DNA from: Pseudoalteromonas sp. T1lg75 | Lineage (GTDB): Bacteria; Pseudomonadota; Gammaproteobacteria; Enterobacterales; Alteromonadaceae | Assembly (NCBI RefSeq): GCF_002964705.1 | Contig: NZ_PQCD01000049.1 | Coordinates: 62,001-126,000 of the forward strand | DNA length: 64,000 bases | Direction: 5' to 3' | Shown here: positions 10,071 through 20,007 of the stretch, piece after piece | Numbering within the stretch: position 1 is the stretch's first letter | Layout of the letters: every line of letters starts with the position of its first letter | Made by a program: the position numbers and the translations under genes | The notes under the pieces: model-generated | Told to the model about the DNA's origin: nothing | Seen by the model: the letters and a program-made list of their open reading frames with translations, nothing else | The model's database searches: none

Positions 10071-10086
10071 TACGACTAAGGTCTGA
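10071..10086. promoter_or_regulatory. Candidate CrbR box 4 (DUF4212/symporter upstream)
   Basis: TACGACTAAGGTCTGA lies about 90 bp before the DUF4212 start codon. It shares TACGACTAAGGT with the copy at 2537 and ACTAAGGTCT with the copy at 2665, so it is the best bridge between the two control regions. Confidence 0.5.
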
Positions 10087-10172
10087 ATTTCCTCTCGGCA
10101 AAGCATTGCTAGATTCTAAAGTGACGATAACAACCGTTCATGCCTTTGGGTGTGATGTAAAGGGGATACAAA

Positions 10173-10436
10173 ATGGCTTTTAAAGATGCAGAACATGCGA
10201 AGGCCTATTGGAGTGAAAACCTCAGCCTGGTATTTAAATTACTGGTGGTGTGGTTTGTCGTTTCTTTTGGTTTTGGCATTTTGTTAGTAGACGTACTCAA
10301 CGAAGTACGATTCTTTGGGTTTAAATTGGGCTTTTGGTTTTCACAGCAAGGCGCAATTTACACCTTTGTAGCTCTTATTTTTGTCTACGCATACAAAATG
10401 AATGCGTTAGATAAGAAATACGGCGTAGACGAATAA
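10173..10436 (+). CDS. DUF4212 small subunit of a solute symporter
   Basis: An 87-aa membrane protein with two hydrophobic segments (about residues 20-42 and 58-76) and a charged N-terminus. AAGGGGA precedes the ATG. The length, the LVFKLLVVWFVVSFGFG segment and its position 8 bp before a sodium:solute symporter are those of the DUF4212 family, a small partner of acetate/solute symporters. Its mechanistic role is not established to my knowledge. It is probably co-transcribed with the symporter from a promoter carrying the candidate CrbR box. Confidence 0.85.
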   Translation: MAFKDAEHAKAYWSENLSLVFKLLVVWFVVSFGFGILLVDVLNEVRFFGFKLGFWFSQQGAIYTFVALIFVYAYKMNALDKKYGVDE

Positions 10437-10444
10437 GGAGCAAG

Positions 10445-12172
10445 ATGATGGATGTTCAAGGACTTACCTTTTTAATTGTTGGTCTGAGCTTTGCGATGTA
10501 TATAGGTATCGCCATTTGGGCGCGTGCCGGCTCAACCAATGAATTCTATGTTGCCGGTGGTGGTGTACCACCCTTAGCCAATGGTATGGCTACAGCCGCA
10601 GACTGGATGAGTGCGGCGTCGTTTATTTCCATGGCGGGGATCATCTCCTTTGCCGGTTATGACGGTGGCGTATACCTGATGGGTTGGACCGGTGGTTATG
10701 TGCTACTGGCGCTGTGCCTGGCCCCTTACCTGCGTAAATTCGGTAAATTTACGGTGCCGGACTTTATCGGCGACCGTTACTATTCACAGGCAGCCCGTGT
10801 GGTCGCCATTTTCTGTGCCATTTTTATTTGCTTTACTTACATCGCCGGTCAGATGCGTGGTGTGGGCGTGGTGTTCTCGCGCTTCCTGGAAGTTGACATT
10901 GAAACCGGTGTCTATATCGGCATGGTGATCGTTTTCTTCTACGCCGTACTCGGCGGCATGAAGGGCATTACCTATACTCAGGTGGCACAGTACTGCGTGC
11001 TGGTTTTTGCCTACCTGGTACCGGCCATTTTTATCTCTTTGATGATGACGGGTCACCTGTTGCCACAAACCGGCTTCGGCGGAACCTTGTCTGACGGCTC
11101 CGGACTCTATTTGCTCGACAAGCTTGACGGCCTCAGTACCGAGCTCGGGTTTGCCCAATATACCGAAGGTTCCAAGAGTATGGTTGACGTCTTTGCGATC
11201 ACCGGTGCGCTCATGGTGGGTACCGCGGGTCTTCCTCATGTCATCGTACGCTTCTTCACCGTGCCTCGCGTTCGCGATACCCGTATCTCGGCGGCTTGGA
11301 CTCTGGTCTTTATTGCCATCGTATATACCACGGCTCCGGCGGTTGCCTCATTCGCTCGCGTGAACATGATCGATACCATCAATGGTAAAGACGGCAGCGG
11401 CACCTTGTATGAAGAAGCGCCACAGTGGATTAAAAACTGGGAAAGAACCGGCCTTATCACCTTCAACGATAAGAATGGTGATGGTCGCATGCATTATTCT
11501 GCGGGTAAGGTTGGTGATCCAGCCAGCGCCAATGAAGTGAGTGTAGACCGCGATATCATGGTACTAGCTAACCCTGAGATTGCCGACCTACCGGCCTGGG
11601 TAATTGCCTTGGTGGCCGCCGGTGGCATTGCAGCAGCGCTATCGACCACCGCAGGTCTGCTACTGGTTATTTCGACCTCGGTGTCTCATGATTTATTGAA
11701 ACGTACCTTGAAACCGGATATCAATGATAAGCAAGAGCTGTTGGCGGCGCGTTTGGCGGCCATGGTAGCCATAGGTATCTCTGCCTACTTTGGTATTAAC
11801 CCGCCAGGCTTTGTAGCCTCGGTGGTGGCCTTCGCCTTCGGCTTGGCGGCGGCGAGTTTCTTCCCTGCAATTATCATGGGTATTTTCTCAAAACGCATGA
11901 ACAAAGAAGGCGCCATTGCCGGCATGGTAACGGGTATCGGTTTTACCGCCGCATACATCATCTTCTTCAAGTTCGTTAGTCCGGAGTTAAACAGTGCCGA
12001 GCATTGGCTATTCGGTATCTCGCCTGAGGGTATCGGCCTAGTTGGTATGATGGTTAACTTCTTTGTGGCTGCCGTGGTGCAACGCATGACCGCAGAAACC
12101 CCGGATGAGATCAAAGAAATGGTTGAGGGCATTCGTAATCCTAAAGGTTCTGCAACGGCCCATGCGCACTAA
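10445..12172 (+). CDS. Sodium:solute symporter, ActP-like (likely acetate)
   Basis: SSS-family inner-membrane transporter of 575 aa. Seen: FYVAGGGVPPLANGMATAAD near residues 34-53, a hallmark of the acetate/short-chain acid branch, many hydrophobic segments, and LPHVIVRFFTV (about 263-273). AAGGAG precedes the first of two adjacent ATGs. Between membrane segments at about 310-370 lies a hydrophilic loop with DKNGDG (342-347), resembling the first half of an EF-hand but lacking the final acidic residue. The context (DUF4212, crbS, acs, crbR) supports acetate or a related carboxylate as substrate. A strong terminator follows. Confidence 0.88.
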   Translation: MMDVQGLTFLIVGLSFAMYIGIAIWARAGSTNEFYVAGGGVPPLANGMATAADWMSAASFISMAGIISFAGYDGGVYLMGWTGGYVLLALCLAPYLRKFGKFTVPDFIGDRYYSQAARVVAIFCAIFICFTYIAGQMRGVGVVFSRFLEVDIETGVYIGMVIVFFYAVLGGMKGITYTQVAQYCVLVFAYLVPAIFISLMMTGHLLPQTGFGGTLSDGSGLYLLDKLDGLSTELGFAQYTEGSKSMVDVFAITGALMVGTAGLPHVIVRFFTVPRVRDTRISAAWTLVFIAIVYTTAPAVASFARVNMIDTINGKDGSGTLYEEAPQWIKNWERTGLITFNDKNGDGRMHYSAGKVGDPASANEVSVDRDIMVLANPEIADLPAWVIALVAAGGIAAALSTTAGLLLVISTSVSHDLLKRTLKPDINDKQELLAARLAAMVAIGISAYFGINPPGFVASVVAFAFGLAAASFFPAIIMGIFSKRMNKEGAIAGMVTGIGFTAAYIIFFKFVSPELNSAEHWLFGISPEGIGLVGMMVNFFVAAVVQRMTAETPDEIKEMVEGIRNPKGSATAHAH

Positions 12173-12200
12173 GGTGCATTAACCAAACTCACAGATCACC

Positions 12201-12233
12201 AGCCCGACCTTAGACCAAGGTCGGGCTTTTTTT
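12201..12233 (+). terminator. Terminator of the DUF4212/symporter operon
   Basis: An 11-bp stem AGCCCGACCTT / AAGGTCGGGCT with a short loop is followed by T-rich sequence. It lies 28 bp after the symporter stop codon. Confidence 0.9.
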
Positions 12234-12288
12234 GTCGCTAAATAGGTCCTAAATTTAGTCTTGTTACCACATGTTTAGGACGTGGACT

Positions 12289-14139
12289 ATGAGTGCCCTG
12301 CATCAGGATATTTTAGACTTTGTTACCCAGCAAGCGCCGTTTAATGCTTTGCCGGACTCCGCCTGTGATTATTTTACCCATCACCTCGAGGTGATTTATG
12401 TTACGCGGGAAAATCAGCATCAGTGGCTGGACTCGGCGCATCCCAAGTTATTCCTGTTGCGTAGCGGTGTAATTGAGCTGGTGGCCGCCGACGGTGAGCC
12501 CATTGCTCGCTTAACCAGCGGCGATTATTTCGGTTACCCTTCCTTGCTCAGCGGCGAAACCATAAAAAACCGTATCGAGGTCAAGCGTGAAGCTTTGGTC
12601 TATATGCTCTCGCAAGCGGACTTTGATTATCTGCGCCATGAATATAAAGCCTTCGAGCAGTATTTTGTCCGTGCTCACTCGAACCGGCTCTTATCCTCTA
12701 AATATCAACACCATGGCGACAGCTGGTCGGAGCGTAAAATTTCACAGCTGATGACCCGCCAAGCCATCACCCTCACTCCCGAGGCCAGTATTCGTGAATG
12801 CGCGCAAACCATGAGTGCGCATAGAGTGTCTTCCATTATGGTAACTCAGGGAGAGGGCCAGGAGGCCCGATTGATTGGTGTGGTGACCGACCGTGATTTG
12901 CGCTCTCGGGTGTTGGCCGAGGGGGTAGACCCCGGGCTGGGTATTGAGAAGATCATGAGTGTGGAACCTAAGTTTATTTTTGAAAATAACCGGGTGTTTT
13001 CGGCCATGCACCTGATGCTCAAACATAACATCCACCATTTACCGGTATTAAACGAGCAGCACCAGCCCCTTGGCATGGTCACCTCCACCGACTTGTTGCG
13101 CCAGCAAAAAAGCGATCCAGTGCAATTGATTGGCCGTATCTACAAGGCCAGCGGGGTTGCCGATTTAAAACGCTACGCCCAGGAGGTGCCTGAGCTGTTA
13201 GAAGGCTTCGCCTATCATATCGATGACATCAGCCTGATTGGCAAACTGCTGAGCGGCATCAGTGATGCGCTTACCACGCGTTTAATTCAGCTGTTTCAGC
13301 AGCGTCATGGCGATGCTCCGACGCGCTTTAGCTGGATTTGCTTTGGCTCTCAGGCCCGTGAAGAGCAAACCCTGCATTCGGACCAAGATAATGGCCTGTT
13401 GTTGCCCAACGATCTCGACGAATCGCAACTTGAATACTTTAAAGCCATGGGCGAGTTTGTCTGCCAACAGCTGGATGTGTGCGGCATCAGGCGCTGCCCG
13501 GGCAATATCATGGCCAGCAATGAAGATTGCCGCCTGAGCCTTCATGGCTGGTTGCATAAGTTCGAGCGCTGGCTTGCTAGTCCCACGCCCGAGGCCATGC
13601 TCAATTGTAAGATTTTCTTCGATATTCGCTTTATTAGCGGTTCGAGCGATTTATTCGCTACCTTTAGCGAAGCCCTGTCGGCGCTTAAGCCCGACCAGCT
13701 CTTTTATCGCGCCCTGGCCAGCGAGTTAAACCTTAACTCAGTGCCCATCGGGCTTTTCAATCAGTTAAAGACAGAGGCTGATGCCGAGCGCCACAAGTAC
13801 ATAGATTTAAAGCGTCGCGGTATCGTGATCATCAATGATATCGTTCGCCTTTATGCCTTGCAGGACAATATTCGCCATGCCAGCACCTTGGAGCGCCTCG
13901 ATGCACTGACCAAAACTCAGTGGCTGTCAAAAAAGGATATTTTTGATCTTAAGGACTGTTGGCGTTATCTCACCCAGTTGCGCTTGCGCGCTCAGCTCGA
14001 TAACGAACCCTTGCCTAGTAATTGTATCAATCCGGATGGGCTGACGTCGCTGGAGCGACATCAGCTGAAAGAGGCGTTTTACCTTATTCGTCAGGCACAG
14101 CAGGCGGCGAGCTTTAAGTTTGCGCGCGGGAGTCTGTAG
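12289..14139 (+). CDS. cNMP-binding / CBS / DUF294 nucleotidyltransferase-like protein
   Basis: A cytoplasmic signal-protein candidate of 616 aa. Order: cyclic-nucleotide-binding-like domain (about 10-140, FLLRSGVIELVA then SGDYFGYPSLLSG), two CBS domains (about 155-275, RVSSIMV, GVVTDRDLRSR, HHLPV, GMVTSTDLLR), and a DUF294 nucleotidyltransferase domain with GSQAREEQTLHSDQDNG, as in GlnD-type transferases, then its C-terminal helical domain. I chose ATG 12289 (MSALHQD) over 12271 because the longer start has no ribosome-binding site. This family often sits beside acetate symporter genes with a DnaQ-like exonuclease, as here; its substrate is unknown. Confidence 0.85.
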   Translation: MSALHQDILDFVTQQAPFNALPDSACDYFTHHLEVIYVTRENQHQWLDSAHPKLFLLRSGVIELVAADGEPIARLTSGDYFGYPSLLSGETIKNRIEVKREALVYMLSQADFDYLRHEYKAFEQYFVRAHSNRLLSSKYQHHGDSWSERKISQLMTRQAITLTPEASIRECAQTMSAHRVSSIMVTQGEGQEARLIGVVTDRDLRSRVLAEGVDPGLGIEKIMSVEPKFIFENNRVFSAMHLMLKHNIHHLPVLNEQHQPLGMVTSTDLLRQQKSDPVQLIGRIYKASGVADLKRYAQEVPELLEGFAYHIDDISLIGKLLSGISDALTTRLIQLFQQRHGDAPTRFSWICFGSQAREEQTLHSDQDNGLLLPNDLDESQLEYFKAMGEFVCQQLDVCGIRRCPGNIMASNEDCRLSLHGWLHKFERWLASPTPEAMLNCKIFFDIRFISGSSDLFATFSEALSALKPDQLFYRALASELNLNSVPIGLFNQLKTEADAERHKYIDLKRRGIVIINDIVRLYALQDNIRHASTLERLDALTKTQWLSKKDIFDLKDCWRYLTQLRLRAQLDNEPLPSNCINPDGLTSLERHQLKEAFYLIRQAQQAASFKFARGSL

Positions 14140-14141
14140 CC

Positions 14142-14786
14142 ATGACCTATTCCTGGTGGCAGCAAGTAAAGTCTAAGTTGGGCTTTGATCCCCATGGATT
14201 GTCGCAGCCCTGGACTACCCATAGGTATGTGGTGGTTGATTTGGAGTTAACCGGTTTAAATCCCAAGGAGCATGAGGTGGTGTCACTGGCCTGGGTGGTG
14301 ATAGAGCAGCAGCGAATTAAGCTCAGCCAAAGCGGTCACCTGCTTCATCATGGCGTGCTGGAGCTGGCGCAATCACCCATTTACCATGGGATTACCGCCG
14401 AGCGCTTGCAAACCGAAGGCCTGCCTATGGCACAAATACTAGAGCGCTTCAGTGCGGTGTGTGCCGACAGCATTTTGGTGTTCCATAACAGCCTGCTTGA
14501 TACCCGATTCTTACAGCGTGTGTGTAAAGAGCACCAGGTTCAGCTCCCGCGTATTTCCTTGGATACCTTAAAAATCGAACAAAGACGATTGGCGCGGCAG
14601 GGGTCCGATATTGCTTTTGATGCCTTGTCTTTGGATGCCTGTCGTCAGCGCTATGGTTTGATGGCGCATACATCTCATGATGCGCTCAGCGATGCCTTAG
14701 CCACCGCCGAGCTGTTTTTGGCGCAGGCCAATCAGGTCAGCAAGCGTGAGCCCGTGCCCTTAAGCGCCTTGATCACGGCTGGGTGA
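14142..14786 (+). CDS. DnaQ-like 3'-5' exonuclease (DEDDh)
   Basis: A 214-aa protein with the three exonuclease motifs in order: VVDLELTG (ExoI, D and E), FHNSLLDTRFL (ExoII) and SHDALSDALATAELF (ExoIII, DEDDh type with H four residues before D). It starts 2 bp after the DUF294 gene, with GGGAG inside the upstream coding end, so the two are probably translated together. It is not the replicative epsilon subunit by context. Substrate unknown; RNase T-like or proofreading-like roles are possible. Its last 14 bp overlap the convergent rhodanese gene. Confidence 0.85.
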   Translation: MTYSWWQQVKSKLGFDPHGLSQPWTTHRYVVVDLELTGLNPKEHEVVSLAWVVIEQQRIKLSQSGHLLHHGVLELAQSPIYHGITAERLQTEGLPMAQILERFSAVCADSILVFHNSLLDTRFLQRVCKEHQVQLPRISLDTLKIEQRRLARQGSDIAFDALSLDACRQRYGLMAHTSHDALSDALATAELFLAQANQVSKREPVPLSALITAG

Positions 14787-15168
14787 TTTCTGGTAATTGC
14801 TGTTTTTGCCAACCAAGCCAGTCTCCATCAAGGTGATACACCTGTTTAAAGCCCTGTTCCTGTAAGATCTCGATAGCCATGGCGGCGCGGCGACCACTGC
14901 GGCAATAAACGACTATCGGACGTTCCTTGTCGAGCTCACCAAGATGCTCAGCCAAGACGTTATGACTGATATTAATGGCCCCTTTTATATGGCCTTGCTG
15001 GTATTCTTCGCTGGTTCGCACATCCAATAACTGCATCGGCTCGGCGTTAAAGCGGTCGACTAAAAGCTGTTGAGCGGCAATATCTGTGGTCTCGGCCTGA
15101 GCCATGCTCATGGGGGCGCAGAAAAGTGCGATTGCGGCAACAAGCGCCGCGCTGGTGGTTTTCATCAT
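14773..15168 (-). CDS. Periplasmic rhodanese-domain protein
   Basis: 131 aa with a signal peptide (MKTTSAALVAAIALFCAPMS, cleavage near AQA) and a single rhodanese domain: LLDVRTSEEYQQGHIKGAINI and the active-site loop CRSGRRA with the catalytic cysteine. AGGAAG precedes the start. Predicted periplasmic sulfur transferase, similar to PspE-type proteins. It overlaps the 3' end of the exonuclease gene by 14 bp in convergent orientation. Confidence 0.88.
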   Translation of the reverse strand: MMKTTSAALVAAIALFCAPMSMAQAETTDIAAQQLLVDRFNAEPMQLLDVRTSEEYQQGHIKGAINISHNVLAEHLGELDKERPIVVYCRSGRRAAMAIEILQEQGFKQVYHLDGDWLGWQKQQLPEITQP

Positions 15169-15438
15169 GTATCTTCCTGTTGTTACTCGGTAGCAAGGCC
15201 CTAGGCCGCTTGCTGCATTTTCCTTAGCAACTGCTTTGTCAGCCAGTTTGTTGTCCTAAACTTATGTATGTCATTAACCATAGCATAACTTATTGCCTCC
15301 CTGAATTGTGTGTTTGGGCGTCGCGGGGCGCACTTGTTTCATGCTATCATTGACCCCATTTACTAAGTAGTACGGGCTGATCTTTGGGGTTGGCTTTGTT
15401 ATATTATCACAATTGTTTATTGTACAGAGTGAGTCGTC

Positions 15439-16059
15439 GTGGCCGAAGTCAGAGCTAGGGTCCATTTAAATGTGGGCAAAAAAAGTGATATTCCTGCGGA
15501 AATCGTGTCTTTTAGCGGTTTAAAAGATGGTCAGGAGCATGTTGCCTTAATTTTTAACCAAGCGGATGAACAGCAAACTCCCTTGATCCGCATGCACTCC
15601 GAGTGCCTGACCGGCGACGTTTTTCACTCCAGCCGCTGTGATTGCGGCGAGCAACTTAATGAAAGCATCGAGCTCATGCACGAACAGGGTGGGGTGCTGC
15701 TCTACCTACGCCAGGAAGGGCGTGGCATTGGTTTATACAATAAGCTTGATGCTTATGTGTTGCAGTCGCAGGGCATGAACACCTATGAAGCCAATAACCA
15801 CCTGGGTTTTGCCGATGATCTGCGGGATTTCTCCGATGCTGTTTTAATGCTTAAGGCGCTGGGTATCACCCAGGTTAAGCTGATGACCAATAACCCGAAG
15901 AAGCTTGATGCACTGCGTGACAACGGCATCGACGTGAAGGCCGTGGTTGGTACCCATGCGCATATCAAGGTGGGGCAAACCGGCAATCAGGCGTACCTGG
16001 AAACCAAAATAGCCCATGGTGCGCACATGCTGGATATTAAAAAAATTAAGAAATCATAA
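15439..16059 (+). CDS. ribA: GTP cyclohydrolase II
   Basis: First step of riboflavin synthesis (GTP to a diaminopyrimidine phosphate, formate and pyrophosphate). 206 aa. Zinc ligands are visible in [18 protein letters not shown] (three cysteines) and the active-site [13 protein letters not shown] and later THAHI region fit RibA. The start is GTG at 15439, encoding [11 protein letters not shown]; no good ATG lies nearby. I saw no FMN riboswitch in the 270-bp upstream region. Confidence 0.93.
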   Translation: MAEVRARVHLNVGKKSDIPAEIVSFSGLKDGQEHVALIFNQADEQQTPLIRMHSECLTGDVFHSSRCDCGEQLNESIELMHEQGGVLLYLRQEGRGIGLYNKLDAYVLQSQGMNTYEANNHLGFADDLRDFSDAVLMLKALGITQVKLMTNNPKKLDALRDNGIDVKAVVGTHAHIKVGQTGNQAYLETKIAHGAHMLDIKKIKKS

Positions 16060-16089
16060 GCGCAATACGCAAAAGGAAGATCAGTCATC

Positions 16090-16911
16090 ATGTCGATAGA
16101 AATACGCGTGTACAAGGCCGGCTCGGGAGCGCGCTGGTTTAAAGCCGGTTTGGATATCTTCCAACACCAGCCGTTTATTTTTATGTTTATGTACTTGTTT
16201 ATCGCCGCCGTGGGCATGCTGGGTTTTATTCTGCCGTTGCTAAAAATCCCGGCGGTGCTGGCAACACCTTTTTTACTGGCTGGCTTTTATCAAGCCGCAT
16301 TGCGCCGTCAGCAGGGACACAAGGTGGCGTTTGCCGATATCCTTAATGTGTTTTCACAGCAGGGGCGACGCATGTCCCTGTTTCGCGTCGGTCTGTATCA
16401 AATGGGCGCGGCCCTGTTACTTGGCATGGTGAGCAGCCTGTTGTTTGCCGACGCGGTGGCGGTTTTTAATCAGCCCGATCTGGACCCGCAGCTGGCCCTG
16501 CAGCAATTGGCACAAAGCTTCTCTTTCCCTGCGGTGGCGCTGTTTTTGGTGCTATTTAGTGTTTATTTATGTGCCTTTGCCTTCGCCGTGCCTTTGGTTT
16601 ATTTTGGCGGTCACACGTCCATGTGGGCGGTGATGAAGGCCAGTCTGATGGCGTTTTATCATAATATGGCAGCGATGACGGTGTATGGCCTTATCGGTGC
16701 CGGCTTGATGCTGGTTTGTGCGATTTTGTCCTTTATTCCCCTTCTTGTTGTTATGCCGATTTGCTACATTAGCTTATTCATCGCCTTTCAAGCGATATTT
16801 ATGCCTAAATTACAGCACCATGAGGGCGGTAATGGCACCGTCGATAAGAGCCAAAACGAGCCGGCTAAAGAGCAGGAATCGGTTTCTTCAGACGGTCGGT
16901 TTGACGCTTAA
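16090..16911 (+). CDS. BPSS1780-like inner-membrane protein
   Basis: 273 aa with about six hydrophobic segments and a charged C-terminal tail rich in E, Q and S. AGGAAGATCAG precedes the ATG. The MSIEIRVYKAGSGARWFKAG start and fold resemble the BPSS1780 membrane family, whose function is unknown to me. The stop and the recX start share one base (TAATG), so it is translationally coupled to recX. Confidence 0.6.
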   Translation: MSIEIRVYKAGSGARWFKAGLDIFQHQPFIFMFMYLFIAAVGMLGFILPLLKIPAVLATPFLLAGFYQAALRRQQGHKVAFADILNVFSQQGRRMSLFRVGLYQMGAALLLGMVSSLLFADAVAVFNQPDLDPQLALQQLAQSFSFPAVALFLVLFSVYLCAFAFAVPLVYFGGHTSMWAVMKASLMAFYHNMAAMTVYGLIGAGLMLVCAILSFIPLLVVMPICYISLFIAFQAIFMPKLQHHEGGNGTVDKSQNEPAKEQESVSSDGRFDA

Positions 16912-17375
16912 TGGATGAGCGCGAACAGCAAAAACAAAAGAACTATGTGCTCTGGTTACTGGGGCGGCAGGAATACAGCCGCAAGGATGTGCAGCGCAAA
17001 TTGCAGCAACGCCAGGTACCAGAGGACTTTGCCACCGAGCTCTTAGATTGGTGTGAGCAACAAGGGTTTTTGGACGAACAACGCTATTGCGCCAGCTTTA
17101 TTCGCCGGGCAATAGACAAGCGTCACGGACCGCGCCGTATCAGTGCCGATGCCCAGCAAAAGGGCCTGGACAAAGAACAGGTGGCTGTGGCCATGGCAGA
17201 AATGGACGTCGATTGGTTCGAGCTGGCCCTAGAGGCCTACCAGCGTAAATTTAAGGCGCTGGGGAAAAACAAAGATTATAAGGAAAAAGCCAAGCGTATT
17301 CGTTACTTAACGGCGCGTGGTTTTGACTACCAACAAATAGAATTTGCACTTGCAAGTGAAGCGACAGACGAGTGA
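16911..17375 (+). CDS. recX: RecA regulator RecX
   Basis: Modulates RecA filaments. 154 aa, made of three-helix RecX repeats: [16 protein letters not shown], then [25 protein letters not shown], then a third ending [10 protein letters not shown]. It overlaps the upstream membrane-protein gene by one base and precedes alaS by 10 bp. recX is often directly behind recA in related bacteria; here the two are separated by about 16 kb, so coordinated transcription with recA is lost. Confidence 0.92.
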   Translation: MDEREQQKQKNYVLWLLGRQEYSRKDVQRKLQQRQVPEDFATELLDWCEQQGFLDEQRYCASFIRRAIDKRHGPRRISADAQQKGLDKEQVAVAMAEMDVDWFELALEAYQRKFKALGKNKDYKEKAKRIRYLTARGFDYQQIEFALASEATDE

Positions 17376-17385
17376 GAAAAACGCA

Positions 17386-19986
17386 ATGCAGCATTTGACG
17401 ACCGCACAGCTAAGACAGAAGTTCTTAGATTATTTCGCCAAGCACCAGCATCAGGTGGTGCCTTCGGCTTCTTTGGTGCCGGGCAATGACCCCACCTTGC
17501 TATTTAACAACGCCGGTATGGTGCCGTTTAAAGACGTGTTCCTAGGTGCCGAAAAGCGCCCATATACCCGTGCCGCCAGTGCTCAACGTTGTGTTCGTGC
17601 CGGTGGTAAGCACAATGACCTTGAGAATGTAGGTTACACCGCCCGTCACCATACCTTTTTCGAAATGCTAGGTAACTTCAGTTTTGGTGATTACTTCAAA
17701 GAGCAGGCCATTGCCTTTGCCTGGAAGTTTTTGACCGAAGAGTTACAGCTGTCAAAAGAAAAGCTGTGGGTGACCGTGTTCACCGAAGACGACGAAGCTG
17801 CGGATATTTGGATCAATCAAATTGGCGTGCCTAAAGAGCGCGTTTCTCGCATTGGTGCAAAAGATAACTTCTGGTCCATGGGCGATACCGGCCCTTGTGG
17901 TCCGTGTTCGGAAATCTTCTATGATCACGGTGAAGAAGTGTGGGGGGGTCCTCCGGGCACACCAGAAGAAGATGGCGATCGCTATATCGAGATCTGGAAC
18001 CTGGTATTTATGCAATTTAACCGTCATGCCGACGGCACCATGGAGCCATTGCCGAACCCATCTATCGACACAGGTATGGGCCTGGAGCGCATTGCCGCTA
18101 TCTTGCAGGGCGTACACTCAAACTATGAAATCGATTTATTCCAAGCACTGATCAAGGCCGCTGCCGAGGTTACCAATGCTCAGGATATGGAAGACAAGTC
18201 ACTGCGTGTAATTGCCGACCATATTCGCTCATGTGCCTTCTTGGTACTTGACGGCGTTATGCCTTCAAATGAAGGTCGCGGTTATGTCTTGCGTCGTATT
18301 ATTCGTCGCGCCGTGCGCCATGGTAATAAGCTTGGCGCCAAGGGCACCTTCTTCCATAAGCTTGTTGCCGAGCTGGTGGCGCAGATGGGCGATGCCTATC
18401 CTGAACTTGCCAAGAAGCAAGCCATTATCGAGAAAGTTCTACGTATCGAAGAAGAGCAATTCGGTAAGACGCTTGAGCGTGGTCTGGCTATTCTTGAAGA
18501 GCACCTAAGCACTTTAGAAGGGGATGTGATCCCGGGCGATGTAGTCTTTAAACTATATGATACCTATGGCTTCCCGGCGGACTTAACCGCGGATGTGGCC
18601 CGTGAGCGCTTTTTGACTATAGACGAAAAGGGCTTCCAGGAATGTATGGATGTGCAGCGCAAAAAAGCCCAACAAGCAGGCAAGTTTGGCGCCGACTACA
18701 ACACCCAATTGCGCTCGGATAAGTCGACCGAATTTAAAGGCTATGACGCTCAGCAGCATAGTGCCACCGTGGTGGAAATGTTTGCCGAGGGTGACAAGGT
18801 CAGCGTGCTTAACGATGGCCAGGAAGGGATAGTGATCCTTAACCGCACCCCTTTCTATGCCGAGTCCGGCGGTCAGGTGGGCGACACCGGTGTACTGGCC
18901 ACTGCCAACGGCGAGTTTATCGTTACCGATACACAAAAACTGGGTAATGCCTTTGCTCATCACGGTAAGGTAGTAGGGCAAATCGGTGTGAATGACAAGG
19001 TGGATGCCCGCATCGATGCCGAGCGTCGCGATCGCATTAAGAAAAATCACACCGCGACTCACCTGATCCACGAAGCTCTGCGTCAGGAGCTGGGCGAGCA
19101 CGTAAACCAGAAAGGTTCATTGGTGCAACCGGATCGTCTGCGCTTTGACTTCTCCCACTTTGAAGGTGTGACACCAGAGCAATTACAGCGCATTGAAAAG
19201 CAAGTGAATGACGAAATTCGTCGTAACTTTGCGCTGCAAACCGAGCTGATGGCCATAGATGCCGCCAAGAAAAAAGGCGCGATGGCGCTGTTTGGCGAAA
19301 AGTATGACGACGAAGTGCGTGTTGTCAGTATCGGCGACTACTCAATCGAGCTGTGTGGCGGTACTCACGTGGAGCGTACCGGTGATATCGGTTTATTCAA
19401 GATCGTTTCCGAGGCGGGTATTGCCGCGGGCGTGCGTCGTATTGAAGCGGTGACCGGTGCCGACGCCCTAAACCATATTGCGGCGCAAGAAGAGAAACTA
19501 GCGCAAATCGCGGCGCTATTGAAAGCGGACAGCGCCAATGTACTGGACAAGGTACAAGGCTTGTTAGAGCGCTCTAAGGGCTTGGAAAAGCAGGTGAGTC
19601 AGCTTAACGATAAGCTGGCCAGTGCCGCCGGTGCCTCGCTGCTGGATGGTGCTAAAGACATCAATGGCGTGAAGGTATTGATTGCTAATGTTGCAGGCAC
19701 CGAGAGCAAAGCCCTGCGTGGCATGGTTGATGATCTGAAAAACAAAATGGGCTCGGGCATTATTGCCTTGGGTGTTGCCGATGGCGATAAGGTTAGCCTG
19801 ATCGCCGGTGTGACCAAGGATCTGACCGGTCAGTTTAAGGCTGGAGAACTGGTTAACCATATGGCTGCTCAGGTTGGTGGTAAAGGTGGTGGTCGTCCCG
19901 ATATGGCTCAGGCCGGCGGTACGCAACCAGATAACCTTGACGCCGCCCTAGCCAGTGTAGAGGCTTGGGTGAGCGAACGCAGTTAA
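17386..19986 (+). CDS. alaS: Alanyl-tRNA synthetase
   Basis: Class II synthetase charging tRNA-Ala, 866 aa (E. coli 876). I chose ATG 17386 ([17 protein letters not shown]), the family N-terminus; a longer TTG-start frame begins inside recX. Seen: aminoacylation domain with RAAS(A)[21 protein letters not shown] motif 2, editing-domain HTATH and [10 protein letters not shown] zinc ligands, and a C-Ala domain ending in [15 protein letters not shown]. It is probably co-transcribed with recX and lysC. Confidence 0.97.
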   Translation: MQHLTTAQLRQKFLDYFAKHQHQVVPSASLVPGNDPTLLFNNAGMVPFKDVFLGAEKRPYTRAASAQRCVRAGGKHNDLENVGYTARHHTFFEMLGNFSFGDYFKEQAIAFAWKFLTEELQLSKEKLWVTVFTEDDEAADIWINQIGVPKERVSRIGAKDNFWSMGDTGPCGPCSEIFYDHGEEVWGGPPGTPEEDGDRYIEIWNLVFMQFNRHADGTMEPLPNPSIDTGMGLERIAAILQGVHSNYEIDLFQALIKAAAEVTNAQDMEDKSLRVIADHIRSCAFLVLDGVMPSNEGRGYVLRRIIRRAVRHGNKLGAKGTFFHKLVAELVAQMGDAYPELAKKQAIIEKVLRIEEEQFGKTLERGLAILEEHLSTLEGDVIPGDVVFKLYDTYGFPADLTADVARERFLTIDEKGFQECMDVQRKKAQQAGKFGADYNTQLRSDKSTEFKGYDAQQHSATVVEMFAEGDKVSVLNDGQEGIVILNRTPFYAESGGQVGDTGVLATANGEFIVTDTQKLGNAFAHHGKVVGQIGVNDKVDARIDAERRDRIKKNHTATHLIHEALRQELGEHVNQKGSLVQPDRLRFDFSHFEGVTPEQLQRIEKQVNDEIRRNFALQTELMAIDAAKKKGAMALFGEKYDDEVRVVSIGDYSIELCGGTHVERTGDIGLFKIVSEAGIAAGVRRIEAVTGADALNHIAAQEEKLAQIAALLKADSANVLDKVQGLLERSKGLEKQVSQLNDKLASAAGASLLDGAKDINGVKVLIANVAGTESKALRGMVDDLKNKMGSGIIALGVADGDKVSLIAGVTKDLTGQFKAGELVNHMAAQVGGKGGGRPDMAQAGGTQPDNLDAALASVEAWVSERS

Positions 19987-20007
19987 TACTAGGCTGCATT
20001 AGATACT

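Larger units (their letters stand above)
9842..10172. other. Divergent control region of crbS and the symporter operon
   Basis: A 331-bp AT-rich gene-free stretch separates the crbS start from DUF4212. It holds two copies of the ACTAAGG-type motif plus a looser copy (ACTAATGTA at 9941). No further ORF, RNA or hairpin terminator is seen. Confidence 0.6.

Noticed and set aside
15169..15438. FMN riboswitch before ribA
   Set aside because: No conserved RFN helices could be recognised; gene starts at GTG after an AT-rich region.
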